DNA of 64,000 bases, from assembly GCA_002099365.1 (NCBI GenBank), contig MSED01000007.1, positions 1,364,001 through 1,428,000 on the forward strand, read 5' to 3'. Source of the DNA: Phialophora verrucosa. Lineage: Eukaryota; Ascomycota; Eurotiomycetes; Chaetothyriales; Herpotrichiellaceae. Below, in pieces: positions 31,577 to 44,509 of the stretch (the stretch's first letter is position 1; every line of letters begins with the position of its first letter). A program made the position numbers and the translations under genes. The notes beneath the pieces were generated by a model, which ran no database searches, was not told where the DNA came from, and saw only the letters and a program-made list of their open reading frames with translations.

Positions 31577-33598
31577 ATGTCCTCAGAGCCAGCCCACCTG
31601 GACATAAGTCGTCGCAAATTGAAAGAACGCGAGGGCCGAATTCCCACGGCATGGCGAATATCAATACCGGAGGACGACGACAATTTGTTGGACTTACCAC
31701 GCAGCTGTGGTCTGTTGACGGACCGAGAATTGGCCATCACTGAGCACTATGACTCGGTCGCGCTCTTGGGCAAGATACATGCCGGCGAGTACACCAGTGT
31801 GGAAGTAACACGGGCGTTTTGCAAAGTGAGTACAGCACATTCCAAGAGTTGCCAGATCAGATCAGGGGCACGCATGAATGCATCATTGAGGTCCACTCCG
31901 AAGTCCATCGCCTATGCCAACACGCTGTGAGGGACTCATGGAAGAAAGAGAGAAAATACCTTGTGGGAAGCTGCGGCTGATGGGGATCTATGCGTGAAGA
32001 GAGCCGCCATTGCCCAGCAAGCGTTGAACTGCCTGACAGAGATCTTCTTCGATGATGCGCTCGAGCGGGCGTCGTCCCTTGACGACCATCTTCGACGTAC
32101 CGGCAAGCCCCTGGGCCCTTTGCATGGCCTTCCGATTGCGTTGAAGGATAGCATCAACGTCGCGGGGGTCGACTCGACCATTGGGATGGCAGCATTCGCC
32201 TTCCGGCCGGCCCCACACAACTCGGTCATCGTCGACATGCTGGTCTCCCTAGGGGCGGTCATGTATGTCAAGACCAACGTCCCCCAGTCCATGATGACGC
32301 CAGACACGGAGAATTTCGTGTTTGGACGGTCGCGCAATGCCCGGTCCAAAAGCATCACCGCCGCAGGGAGCTCGGGTGGTCTGGGGGCGCTGCTTGGAAT
32401 GCGAGGGGCGCTGATGGGGATAGGCACTGACGTCGGAGGATCGGTCAGGTAAGAGAGACTCCTGATCGGGCACGCAGAGACGAAAAAGTCTTCTGACCAT
32501 CGGTCCGGCCCCAGAATCCCAGCATACTGCAACGGCGTCTACGCCATCAAACCGTCGTCGGGTCGGTTGCCGTATCACCGGCTCCAGGGTTACCTGACTC
32601 CCGGGGCCGAGACGGTGGGCATTCTCTGTGTCAACGGAGTGTTGGCCGTGTCGATTAGAGATTGTGAGCTTCTTCTCCGCTCCGTCTCGGACGCAGAGCC
32701 CTGGTTGTACGACCCGGGATGTAGTTTTTTGCCGTGGGAATCACATCCCCTGCCTGACCGGCCCTTGGTTTTCGGCGTGATCTGGGAGGACCCGGAGACC
32801 ACGCCCTTACCGCCTCTGCTTCGAATCATGCGAGAAACCTGCGAGAAGCTCCAAGCGGCCGGTCATGAAGTGGTGGACATGGAATTCTACAAATGTGCCG
32901 AACTCGCCGCCAACGCCGTGGGCCATTTCAAGCTCGAGGGAGGAAAAGTAGGTTCTCTCTCCCCTGTCGGGGGACACTTCGATCGTCTTCACCATCGTAT
33001 TCGTTGACCTGTATCTAGGCTCTGGACGCTGCTCGCGATCTCACGGGAGAACCGTACACCGAGTCCGTCCAACAAGGGGGCTTGTACCCCTGCGAGGAAG
33101 GCACTCTGGCCCAGCTTTTTGCCTTGAGCGCCGACCGGCTGGACCTCCAGGCTGGCTGGCTCCAATATTGGGCGTCGACGGCGCAGAAGACTCGGTCCGG
33201 TCGACCGGTCGACGCTATTCTCTGTCCTCCACAAAGCTGTCTGCCCCGGCCTCACGAGACCTTAATTCGTAGCCACTTCTCCCGCATCTGGAATGTGCTC
33301 GATTATCCTGCGGCCATTGTGCAATGTGGCACGGTTGACCTCGTCAAGGATGATGTGGACCTACCTCCTGCGCGAGGTCCGATGGACGAAAGGGTCCAGT
33401 CCATCTGTACGTAGCATGGTTGCCTTTTGGCCTTGGCCGTCACCATGCCGAGCTAACATTGGTGTAGATACGGCGGACAAACGGCGACGATATCACGGCT
33501 TCCCCATCGGCCTGCAGCTAGTCGGACAACGACAGATGGAGGCGAAGCTGACCCGAATTGCAATCCTCCTGGACCAACTCGTCCGGCGACAGCGATGA
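31577..33598 (+). CDS. Amidase-signature family hydrolase
   Basis: 549 residues from five exons: 31577-31825, 32000-32448, 32515-32947, 33019-33406 and 33468-33598. All joins keep frame and give a full-length fungal acetamidase/fatty-acid-amidase-type protein. The Ser-cis-Ser-Lys triad is K132 (PIALKDSINVAG), S207 (AAGSSGG) and S231 (GTDVGGSVRIPA). The 75- and 24-residue spacings equal those of mammalian FAAH. The enzyme hydrolyses carboxamides to acid and ammonia in the cytosol. Beside the imidase-like gene its best guess is a half-amide amidase, as HxnN is in A. nidulans nicotinate catabolism. The first intron (174 nt) is the longest in the cluster. Confidence 0.93.
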
Positions 33599-34108
33599 CA
33601 GGGAGCACAAGTGCGCGGCCGAGGGGCTCTTGAGAAGGTATCACTATTTCAATCATGCGAGGCTTCGTAGGTGCGGATGTGATAACACGTTCTCCGAGAA
33701 CCGAAAGGGGATACTTAATGACAACCGTGCTCCATCACAGAGGAGACCCTCCCTGAAATCTGCACTGTCCTCCCACCATGGCCGTCCTTCCGTACTGCTG
33801 GGCCCGGACATGTCTATGTACCATTGCACCGAGAAATGCTCTTTCAGCCTTGCCGTTTCAGCTTGGGACCCTCCCACAGACACTCTCACGATGGCATACC
33901 TTTCTGCGGGAATGCGAGGGATGGCCTACTAGGAAAGGCAGAACGTGGTGATAGTAATAACTCTCAAGAACTAGGTAACCTTTGACAACCAGTCAACACA
34001 GGACTCCAAGCATAAGAGAAGGATGTTTCTCTCGTGCGAGTGCCTCTTTATCTACATGAGACTCTTGGCAGCTTGGCATTCCTGACACCGTCGCTTAGTC
34101 CTGCACAG

Positions 34109-35886
34109 CCTCGTTGGTCGATATAGCATCAAGATTGTTGGACGCGCGGTCTTTGTTTGCCTGAATGGTCTCCTCTGCTCGAATGGGTGGACTGTCTCAG
34201 AAATCTTCTAAAGTTGGACACAGAGCGTTTCCGACGGCAGCACCTTGAGCTCGGTGATGGAAATGTGCCGTGCTTGTTGTAATACTGCCACACGATTGAC
34301 TGTCGACGAAGTGAATGGAATTGACTAGGTCCACCGTGTCAGAAAACATGAGCACGGCTTTGTGCGGAGCATCTTCTGGATCAAACCGAAGTCGAGGATA
34401 TTTATATATCTGGCTGCGGCGAACGGCTCGCTCAGGCCTGCGATCTTCTGGCGGCTCCTCCAAAAGCCGCTTACTTTCTTCTGCGTTCTAAATAGTCTGA
34501 CAGCCACACCAGGGAACAGATGAGACCAATGTAGCTAAACTAGAGCAAGGGAAAGGAAATGAGAGCCTTCTAGGTTAGATCTGTTCTTCTTAGATAACCA
34601 TCGCGACGTGGAAAACTGTGGTTTCAGAACTGAATGTATCCCTCCTGTCTGCGATACCCATCCCCCTGACCAATTCTAGAAGAATGATGGACTGTCCGTC
34701 CGTCTCGCTCCTCTTGGCCGCTTTTATAGGGTGCTTTAATGATTGGGGTGGATTGTGCGAGGCGGATGATATCTAGGCTTGAAGGATATGTAAATGGGAG
34801 AGGCTTTCTGGTCCCTGTCACCTTTGTTGGCTATCAGCAGGAAGGCTCCAGGAAAGAGATCACAGCAGGAGGCCTCTTACGGGATGATCAAGACGATGAA
34901 CGTCGTTGAATAGGTAGACTAGTGGACGCGAAGACAGCTGGCTTGAACATTAGGATTGATGAATTGGAACAGCTTGACGACCACCTCCGTGGCGTCCGGT
35001 GTGGGCGGGCGTCGCATCCTAACGATGCGAGTAAGGACCATAAAAGTACACATGCAAATCGTATCCGCAGGCCTCTGCCTTCGATTACAGGGGCCTGCAC
35101 GGTCCCACACTGGTGGCTTCTCAGTACTTGCTCGCGTGAAAGGAACAGTGAAACCTCCTCCCCTTAAGGCACCTCAATCATAAGAGGCTCGGTGTGTCGT
35201 CACTTCACGCTTAGATCGTAAGCAACCTGTGAGTCACACACCTCGAACGCGAGCAGTCGATTGTCCGGTAGGTTTTCGGTATTCGAAATGTGTGTAGAGT
35301 GAGCATAGGTTCCACAAAGTCACGACAGCTCCTACGCCAAGGTCCAATGTAAGGAATTCAGACTGGAAACTCCCGCATGTCCGCACCAGCTGCAAAGGAT
35401 CTTTGCTCACAGCCTGGTCCATGGATAGGTCGCAGGAAGGCGGAGCCCGGCGGGCTGGCTTGTTTCTCAAATTGAGACCATACAGGGATCAAACTTGGGG
35501 TGAGATGGCAAGGATACGCGCCCAACAATAAGATTTCTGGAATGTGACGAGAAGATTCTCAACATCAGGCAGAGAGTCAGCGGATGTCCGTTTTGGCACC
35601 AGCAGTCGCTGGAAAGGGTATTTGCCCTCTGCGTCTGCGGCTAGTTGTGAGTCCAGTAATGCACAACACACCCAAGTATGTAGAAGATGACAGCGTGACA
35701 GGACGTGGCCCAGGCCTCGTGCTGCTCCTTCTGGGTGGTATGAGTATTGAAAAAGGCTAGCAGAAGTTGACAATAAACCAGCTAGACACCGGATAGTCAT
35801 GGGATTTCCCCAGGCTAGAATGGCACGGTTGGTTCATCCCGGAAGGCGAGCGGGTACGGGGCACTTGCGTCCACCTTTGGTTGCAT
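34109..35886 (-). pseudogene. Possible decayed or intron-rich minus-strand gene (unresolved)
   Basis: Several short frames read like protein but do not join cleanly. 35886-35815 opens MQPKVDASAPYPLAFRDEP. 35756-35641 reads FFNTHTTQKEQHEAWATSC then a hydrophobic run. Frames near 35.5 and 35.3 kb are separated by one stop. 34.5-34.2 kb includes VLMFSDTVDLVNSIHFV and WQYYNKHGTFPSP. The tail ends IQANKDRASNNLDAIS with a stop near 34.1 kb. It could be an inactivated membrane-protein gene or one with many introns I cannot place. No family is assigned. Confidence 0.2.
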
Positions 35887-38110
35887 CTTTGATGGATATC
35901 AGCTCTGCCAGTCTCTTGCCCACATGTCTGGCTAGATCAAATTGACATGGGTCGGTGGTGTCTTTTGGTTTGCCTCGATTTCCCTGAATTTATGCGCGAG
36001 CCCTTGACAGCTGGAAAGAACTGGTTAGTGTCTGGGATCCAAAAGAATGACGCTCCGAACTCGAGTCCAGCTAGGCATAGCCCTCGAAATGTTTCTCTCT
36101 GGCTCGGGGTACGCAATGCCCATGTATGGACTATTCGACTTTCTGGACGATTTTCGATTCTCCTGGCATTTGTGTAGTCACCGGAAAGACTCCCTTACCG
36201 CATTGACTCTGCTTCCCCAGGTATCGACATAAAGTCATGACACATGACTTGTGACGATCTTCTTGGGGTACACGAATCTGGCGACTTGCTCGGCGGGCTT
36301 CTTCGGGCCAGGGGAGCAGCAGTAGCGGCCTCGTTAGATGCAAAACCAACCTCCAGAAAGTGGATGGGCGGTGTGAACCCGAAAGGTATCCCTGTTGCAG
36401 CCTCAGAGCATAGGACCGTGTACGTAAATCTGCAGTCCGGGCGCAATTTTAGGCAAAGAGTCTGATTTGACGTGCCTGTGGTCCCTCGGACTTCGTGAGC
36501 GGCGCCACATTTCTCATTTCTCCAGGAGGGCAGCCCCTCCGCACTCGCGCCCCATGCTCAATTCGACATCCAGCCATTAGGCTCTGAGATCCGAGGAGGC
36601 GCTATGACCGAGATTGAACGACTCCCTTTAAGGAATTGGAACGACATCTGGTTGCGGTGGCTCGGCTGATGCTGTGGCTACCGATGCCGCTCATGCGCAT
36701 GCAGGCAGACGGCCGCAACATGGGTAGATATATGATCGGTAAGGAAACGCTTGCCAGCTCCTTTTTTGGAGGGTTTGCTAGCTCAGCACAGGCTTTGCGC
36801 TCGACGAGACGCAATGGAGGTGTGATTGACATCGCGATCTCGATCGAGCTATGCTCGATCTTTCAGCTCAGATCGATCACACTGTGGGTGCCACTAGTGT
36901 GAACCTAGCACACTTCCGGTGATGGAAGCTGGCTGGCTGAAGATAGCTGGGCATGTGAAAACTATGCTCGAGACCCTGCCAAGGCGGATGAGTATTAGGC
37001 TTTCGATCTCCGAACTTCGATCAAGCCCCTTGTAGACTCCTTTGAACGGGCTCACGGGGAAGCGGCTCACGCCTATTGTCACATCGACTGACGCTTCTTC
37101 TCCGTGGTCGTGCGTGGCCTACTGTCGTTGTCTACTATATCGCAACCTCACCTCCAGGGATGAAGTGCATAAGCCTTCGACTGTCTTCCTATCGAGGACG
37201 ATGGTGTAAGACCAGAGCCTGGTGCGAGGGCTATTGCGGCCCTTGAATCCGAACGGAACAAGGGATTCTCAGGAGTATCACCTCCTAAACTCCTCACTCG
37301 GAAATTAAGAGGGACCTTTCGTGTGACCATCTGAAAGGCATCCTGCACGGTGCAACATCTCGTTTAGCATCTCAATAATCAACGGTACGCTGTGGCGGCA
37401 CGGCCCACCAGGACATATATGCAGGGGGAACGCTGTCAACTGGCATGGATTGCTCAATACGAAGAGACCAAGCTGGAGAGAGGAGAAATGGTCGGGGACA
37501 CTTGAGCCAGGACTGACTGCAGCGATGAATGCTTCAAGCTGCTAAGCCTTACGGTCCACCCCGGGGTGATCTCCTGGTAAGGCTTCTGCCCAAACCAAAC
37601 GAGAGGCAGAAGTCTACCACTTCCTGCTGCTTCCTGCCATAGTCTACCATCTCCTATCAGTCATGCGCGGCACCATTGCGTGCAGCCTCGCTGCGGCTAG
37701 GTGCTGCGGGCAGGTGTAGGCCCGTGACAAGTTGGGAACATGGTGATGTTTTTCCCTATCCCCGAAGACTTGCACTATTCAGCATTGACATTGGGCAGAC
37801 GTGACCGAGCGTTGCGATCCAAGGAAGTCAACTATGCAACAGGCCACGTCCGATTGATTTACAGCCTCCTACAAGTGCTGGGATCGGACCAGGACGCAAT
37901 TGGCAAACACGGACGATGCACACCAGACCCTCGAGTTACAGATCCAATCTCCTTGATGAGGCGATTACATTCCACAGACCTATGCGAAGATAGATTCAAC
38001 GCTAGGTCCTTGATAGAGGAGTCTGACTGGAGGCAACCAGACGTTCAGCCCTTTCTGGTGAACACTTGGCCAGTCGATAGGGGGTAATGCACTGTCCAAG
38101 TCGTGGGAAA

Positions 38111-38117
38111 TATAAAT
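38111..38117 (+). promoter_or_regulatory. TATA box of the mucin-like gene
   Basis: TATAAAT lies ~100 bp upstream of the ATG at 38213. This spacing argues against the in-frame upstream ATG at 38087, which would precede the box. Confidence 0.55.
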
Positions 38118-38212
38118 CATATCCTGATGGACGTCGAGTAGGTCTTCTCCAGCTCGTTACAAGCCTTTTTCTTTCTTCGTTTGATCGTGGCCTTCTGCGT
38201 CCATTCCCTATC

Positions 38213-41200
38213 ATGAAGCTATCAGGGTTGATGGCCTTCAAGGCTGCGCTGACCCTGCTTGGCCTTACTGGCGTTTCCGGGTGCTTTTTGACCACCATTG
38301 ACCCGTGTCCTAGTGCCACGGCGCTGAGCCATGCGCCCATCACGGTGTCTACTCAATATCAACCAGTCTCTACTTGTAAACCCACAACTGCTTGCGCTAA
38401 GGGCCAATGTTCGACCATCTACCCCTTCACGACTTATCAATATGTGTCCACGGTGGTCCCTTGCGCATGGAACGGAACGACAACACAGACGACCACCGTG
38501 ACCGACACCAACCAACCCTTCCGAGCCTCTGAATACCTCGAAGTCCTTACTCAAGTCACGGCTGTTCCATCGATGCTTAGACACCCTGGAGTTTGGCCTC
38601 ACTGGTTCGGCGATCAGCAACAGACGACAACAGAAACTACTCTGTACGAAACGGTGACCAGGCGTGCAGTGGCACCATTCAATGAGGTTGGACCCCTTGC
38701 AATACCTAGCTTTGACGGCAGTGGGCTGTGCCACAAATGTGTCCGAGGCGACGGAAGCCGTTCTCAGCTCTTGGCTGTCATGGAATGCCGATTTGGTACT
38801 GATCCATCGGGCAAACAATACTACACGTGTGTTGAGTGGTACGAGACTTGGATCGAACATCCATCTACTTCTACCACTGTCGAAGCTCTCTGCTCTAGCG
38901 CAGGGACAATCCCCAGGGCGGGTGTCTACACCTGGACGTTTCCTCAAGTTGCTCCTCCCATCACTACCACTACCACCACTACGGTTACTGCCACGGTCAA
39001 CGGCCGACCTTCCATCACTGTTCAGCCATCGGTGCGAGTGATACCGGGCCAACCATGGGATGCTCACGTTACGAAATCCTTCTCTGGACCTACTACCTTC
39101 CGCTTCGAGGTCCACGTCACCAAGGTGATCGTCTTGAACATCCCTTGTGTCACTCTTGCAGACCCCTCCCGCAGTGTTTCAGTCCCAATTCAGTCCGGTG
39201 GTAACCGTGGCCAAAATCACAAAGGTGACTGGTGGCCTTTCCCTGGAGGAGATGCGGGCTGGTTCCATACCAGCAACAGAGGCCAAGCGTGGCAGGACTG
39301 GAACCCAACAGTCTCGTCAGAAGGCTCTTCAACCATTAGCCGAGCTCAGACAAGCACGACAATATCCATCACATCTCCGGGAACGAGCAGCCTGGCCGGT
39401 CCATCCACATCGTCTTCATACGACAGCGCCAGCACTGGCGGCCCGTCATCCGGCAACACCGCAACCAGCAGTTCGTCTTCCGGTAATACTGCGACCAGCA
39501 ATTCGTTCTCTTCGTCCTTTAGCACCATCACCTCTGCCAGTACCACCTCTACTACAACCGTCACTCCCAGTGGAACAGGTTTCTACCTCCAAATCAGCGG
39601 AACCCCTGTGACGGCATCTCTGCGCGCCAGGCAGACCGTTGTGGGGTATCTAGGGTTCGACTCTTTCAACAACGGTATTGTGGTCGACGACCTCTCCTCG
39701 GCAGCCTTAGTGTTCAAAGGCAATGACGGTACCACCTTCTTCTCGGATGGCCGATTTCTTGGTACAGCCAGTCGTTTCACATCTTTGGTCCAGCGCTTCT
39801 TGGACTTTCCCAGCGGGTTTGGTGTTTGGGACGTTCTGGGTATATTCGCAAAATTGCGAGACACAGCAGGATTTTGCTTCAACAATGGTTTTGTCTTTGC
39901 TTATCTGGAGTCTGATCTATGCGAAAATCCGATTGTCCTTATTCCTACTAGTAGGTTGAACCCCAAGATTGCGCACATCTACTTACTCACAGTTCATAGA
40001 TCCCTCTACAAGCACGACTATTGCCTCTACATCGACCAACACTGGAACTGCTTCAACTTCGACCACAGTGAAGATACAGGTCAGCTCAACTACGACCGGG
40101 ACGGAGTCAAGCAGCATAACTCCTACACCTTCGTCTTCACCGTCTTCTAGTACTGGGAGCAATGGATCTTCTGAATCCTCAGTATCCGCAGCTTCATCAA
40201 CATTGACAACAATAATCGGTGCCGGAACATCTTCATCGACCCCAACTGGCACTTCCACTGGTGCCTCAACTGGCCTGTCGACTGGAAGCTCGACCACATC
40301 CTCGATGATATTCTCGACCGGAGCCTCGACTGAAGGTGCCACTGGAGCCTCAACTACATCCTCAACTGAAGGCTCGGGTGCATCCTCCACCGGGGCCTCA
40401 ACTGGAGCCTCGACCGGAGCCTCGACTGAAGCCTCGACTCAGAGCTTGACTGTGTCCTCTACCGGAGGCTCAACTGAAAGCTTAACTACGTCCTCGGCTG
40501 AAGGCTCGACCATGTCCTCGAGTGTATCCTCGACTGGGGCATCATCTGGAGCCTCGACTGCATCCTCGACTGGAGGTGCCAATGGAGCCATAACTACATC
40601 CTTGACTGAAAGCTCGACTGTATCCTCGACCGGAGGCTCAACTGAAGGGTTAGCTACATCCTCGACTGAAGGGTTAGCTACATCCTCGACTGAAGGGTTA
40701 GCTACATCCTCGACTGAAGGTTTAACTACATCCTCGACCGAGGGCTTAGCTACATCCTCAACTGAAGGCTTAGCTACAACCTCCACTGAAAGCTCGACCA
40801 TCTCCTCGACCGAAGCTTCGACTGGGCCATCAACCGGCGCCTCTTCTTCTTCTACAGCACCTTCTACATTATCGACGTCTTTGTCAAGCACTACAACAGT
40901 TCTCTCCACTACAGTCTCTAGCACGACATCTAGTGCGGCAACCACCACAACGTCGTCCTCGCCGATCTGCGACTTGAACATTAACGTCTGTCTGAACTCA
41001 GAGTTGATCACGGCCAACTCGGTCGCCACCTATAATTGTCCCCTCCTCGGCGGTCTGCTCTGCACTCTCAACGACCTCTTATCTGCTATTCCTCAAGTGC
41101 TGGGACTGAACCCCAACGTCAATTCTATCCTGATTGGAGATAATCAAGTCATTGGGTTGAGCATCTCACCTGAACAGGTATCGGCCGCACTCGACCTGGG

Positions 41201-42062
41201 AGAACTGGACAATGCGGCATGCGATCTCTTAGGAGGCCCTATCAGTGTCGTGCTTCGGGACCCAACATGCCCTAACCCGCCATCCACATCGAGTACAGCG
41301 AGTCTCTCGACCCTGGCGACGTCTACTCTGTCATCAACAAATAGTCCTTCACAGCCAACAACAACGACGCTCGCAGAAACCACCTCGGTACTGACAACAA
41401 CATCGACAACGACCACAACCACATCGGCTGCCGCCACGAGTACCACTGCGGCTCCACAGTGCAATGCACAGATGCAATTCTGTGCAGCGCTGGTTGTTCC
41501 ATGGACCGTGAAGCTTCAGGCTTGCCCCAACGTCCTTGGATGTTCCGACGCACAAATGCAGGCGTTCGCCAACTCGTTTATCGGCCAACCGGGTGTCGGG
41601 TCAGTCGCGTACGCCAACAACATAGCATATGGGTTCAGTTTGACGACTTCTGAACTGCAAGCACAGCTTGGCATATTAGGACCCATCAACACCCTCTGCA
41701 CCGTGGTCAATATCTTTACGCTGCAGATTTCGGATTCCACCTGCCCTGCTACCGCCCTCCCAGCCCAACAATGCAACGTGGGTGTTTCTTTTTGCCTAAC
41801 GGAGTCACTCGACTCTGCTGGAATTACATCGGGCACCTGCACCAATGGCATCCTCCCATGTCTTCCATCTCAAGTCACAAGCCAAGCCATTGATACTTGC
41901 AATTCACTGGGCTCGGCCTGCAAAGCGTACGGGAACAACCTGCTTGTGCCGCTTACTGCATCACAATCTGTGGCGCAAATTCAGCAGTCCATTGCCGCAT
42001 ATGCTTTGGACAACCTTTGCGTGGCAGGCACCTCAGTCACTCTGAGTGACTCTTCATGCTGA
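38213..42062 (+). CDS. Secreted mucin-like Ser/Thr-rich protein with three C-terminal Cys modules
   Basis: 1,266 residues from two exons, 38213-39950 and 40000-42062 (49-nt intron). A signal peptide (MKLSGLMAFKAALTLLGLTG...) is followed by a Cys-containing N-terminal half, with GLCHKCVRGDGSRSQLLAVM and YYTCVEWYETW. A folded segment at ~462-580 (GFYLQISGTPVTAS to AGFCFNN...CENPIVLIP) resembles DUF7908-like modules of fungal wall proteins (my recollection). Then come ~320 Ser/Thr residues with 24-bp tandem repeats and three related ~95-105-residue modules starting at about C903, C1067 and C1171. No GPI signal ends the protein; it stops right after the last Cys. Probably a heavily O-glycosylated surface or matrix protein or adhesin. 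An antisense open frame across the repeats is a composition artefact. Confidence 0.85.
40644..40787 (+). repeat. 24-bp tandem repeat, 6 copies (EGLATSST)
   Basis: The first three copies are identical; copies 4-6 have a few changes, mostly silent. It lies in the Ser/Thr-rich part of the mucin-like gene (residues ~795-842), flanked by looser 30-bp and 12-bp variants from ~40260. Confidence 0.9.
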
Positions 42063-44509
42063 TCCGCCCAGCGCCATTGACGAGACGGAATTCACAGGAC
42101 CATTAGGCCACTGCCTGAATTCCTCGCCTTTTCTCTCTCGATTCTTTTACTTGAGAGATCACCTTTCATTCATTTCAGACCACTTTTTGTTCGTTGGAGG
42201 CATGACTTCTGGCTTCTGGCTTCCGGGCCCTTTTCTTCTTCTTCTTCTTCTTCTACCCGGTACTTACACTTGGACAGCCCTTAAAAGCGGTTCGCTGGGG
42301 AGACGGCTTGTGGAGAAATCTTTCCGTCCTACACAATCAACTCGGCGTGATTTCGGCGAAGACCTCGATAGGGGAATAGCACAAAGGGGCAAGGCCTTGG
42401 GAGTTTAGTGACGGAGTTCAAGCTTTTGTTCTATTCTTGAGGCCGAAGCGGCATCATTACCTTCTTTCACCAGGGTGTGACTTTTTATGTATTTAATCCC
42501 TCCCTGCTCGAGGGAAAAGTCCCGACCAATTCGCCCGACTTTTCTTGCAACCGCCATTTTCCCCCATATTGAGTACTTCGGACACCAATCCTCAGTACTC
42601 CTTTTGTCTATAGCCTGGAGTGATATGAGATGGAAAGTAGATTCCAGAGATAGGGAGAAGACCACCAAGTCTCGAGTGCAGGACTGGTTTCCTTTTCTCT
42701 TTTCCACGTTCGACGAGAATGGGGTCGAGATTCGTCCGTTTATCACCTCAAGCTTCATATTCCACGAACATCCAACATTTCACTACAGCGTGCCGCTAAG
42801 ACAGCGCTGGAGACTCTGCTTCAGAGGCACACGGACAATCCTTCGAAGTTCGACTCGCACCTATGACGATGTCATTGGAGCAATCTTCATGACACGTGAA
42901 TACTGTCGTCAGTAGACGCGAACAAGACGGCGGGAGTTGGTGATTTAATTCAGTGGAAGGCTTGCTATGCTCCTGGTATTGGTATTGGCGACAGGGCTTG
43001 GATTTCCTTCCTACTGACCCGCCAACAAGCGAAGGGGCACACACTACAAAGTGGTATAGCAGCTTCGCGACACACTAGACACCGCAGCTGAGGTTTCACG
43101 GGACTGTAGTGTGGCATATATTTTGCCGCGTGCAAATTGAGATGAGTTAACTACTGTTTCAAGGCGTAGAGCGCCTGCGCCCTTTCAGTGTAAGTGCACT
43201 GCTTTGACACGGTGGGCGAAGGTGAGTCCGAAGGTGAGGGTCAGGATGAGAGGGGTGGGTGCCGAGAAGAGGCATGGTTAGTGGTGAGTTCGCATGTGAG
43301 CTCGGGGCGGATTGTACTTGCCTTATAGCGCCAAGAGACATATGTACAATACATACGAGATATTGTACTAAGTATAATCACCACTGCAAGGAATCCATAG
43401 GTACAAGGGAAAGAGATACTCGCGAAAGGCATGGAGATAGTATGTGGAGTAGGATAGGCGCTAAGCGAGCTAGATAAGAAGATAGTATTCGCGAGGTGGG
43501 CATTTATCCTGCTGCTATCGTCACAGTAGCTTTCCCTCCCTCGTGCCGGTCGGATTTGAGAGGACGCTCTATCACATATCATTCACGACTCCTGCGCGAC
43601 AAGAGCTCCTATTTCAGTGGACGTGCGGATTTTCAGTCTTGAGAAAGTTCTCGATAAGTCCTTTTCTCTTGTCATGCTTGCTCTCATCTGAGCTAACTCA
43701 ACCCTGATTGTTAATCTTGGTGGCCTGTCCTTGGGGCTTCTTATTTGTGATATCCCTCTTGATACATCTCAGCCGATCGAGTCTTTCTCAACCCGAATCC
43801 GCTGGCGACCCCATCTTTCAAAAATCTCGCAGTTCTACTCACTTACTGTCTCACTTCTTAGGCGCTGGCCTGCGGCCACTTCCCGGCCGAGTGTCCTATC
43901 GCGCTGTGATGGCCTTTGGCGACCATCTAGAGAAGCGTTTCCTTCCGTCGATGCGCTTTTCTCTGGCCTACTTAGACCGGCAGAGCCGTTCATCCAGCAT
44001 CCGAGCCACTAGGACCACCACTGCACCGCCTTCCTGCACGGTCTTGGGCCTTTCGACGGAGGTGCAGCTTTTGGCGCAGTAGGTGTTTGAATTCCTTGCT
44101 CAGGGGCTTCATCAGCCACCGCCACGACCTATGCCTCATTGCAACCTTCACTGCGCCCTATATCCACGTACGCCGCTAGAGGACGAAGAAGGTAGGGCAT
44201 CCCTGTGGCCAGCCAATGACTTCACTCAGTTCTATCACGGACGGGCGGATTTGGCGCATCTGTTCCCTGCTTCCTTGGACCTCGGGCTCAAATCCCGACT
44301 TCCTGGGGGTGGCCGAGCCCGTGGCTGAGTACTGCACTTTCGAAGGAGCTCGTGGTGCATTGACAGATATGCCTCATGCCTTCGAGGGATACGGTCCGTA
44401 TAAAGCAGTCTTGGACTCTGCTTGAGCCGTGTCCTTTCCCGGCAACAGTCGACACGGACACAACTTATCACAGTCAGCACAGACGATAGATCATTGATTC
44501 CTTTGCGAC
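42063..44509. other. Intergenic region
   Basis: 2.4 kb without a recognisable gene. Contains a (TTC)n microsatellite at ~42231-42255 and a perfect 8-bp inverted repeat GTACAATA...TATTGTAC at 43344-43368. Open frames at 42487-42915 and 43708-44328 show no domain. Confidence 0.5.
42231..42255. repeat. (TTC)n microsatellite
   Basis: About eight TTC units in non-coding DNA. Confidence 0.8.

Larger units (their letters stand above)
33599..38212. other. Long gene-poor interval (4.6 kb)
   Basis: No gene can be called with confidence. Short protein-like stretches occur on the minus strand between 34.1 and 35.9 kb (separate entry). A perfect 8-bp hairpin GATCGAGC-TAT-GCTCGATC is at 36842-36860. The right end is the promoter of the mucin-like gene. 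It marks the right border of the catabolic cluster. Confidence 0.5.

Noticed and set aside
38222..39115. Minus-strand open frames across the mucin-like gene (also 39983-41029)
   Set aside because: Shadow frames of Ser/Thr-repeat DNA; the sense strand has signal peptide, TATA box and Cys modules.
44282..44298. tRNA T-arm-like hairpin TCGGG-CTCAAAT-CCCGA
   Set aside because: Loop lacks the TTC start, and no matching acceptor stem, D-arm or anticodon arm could be found upstream.
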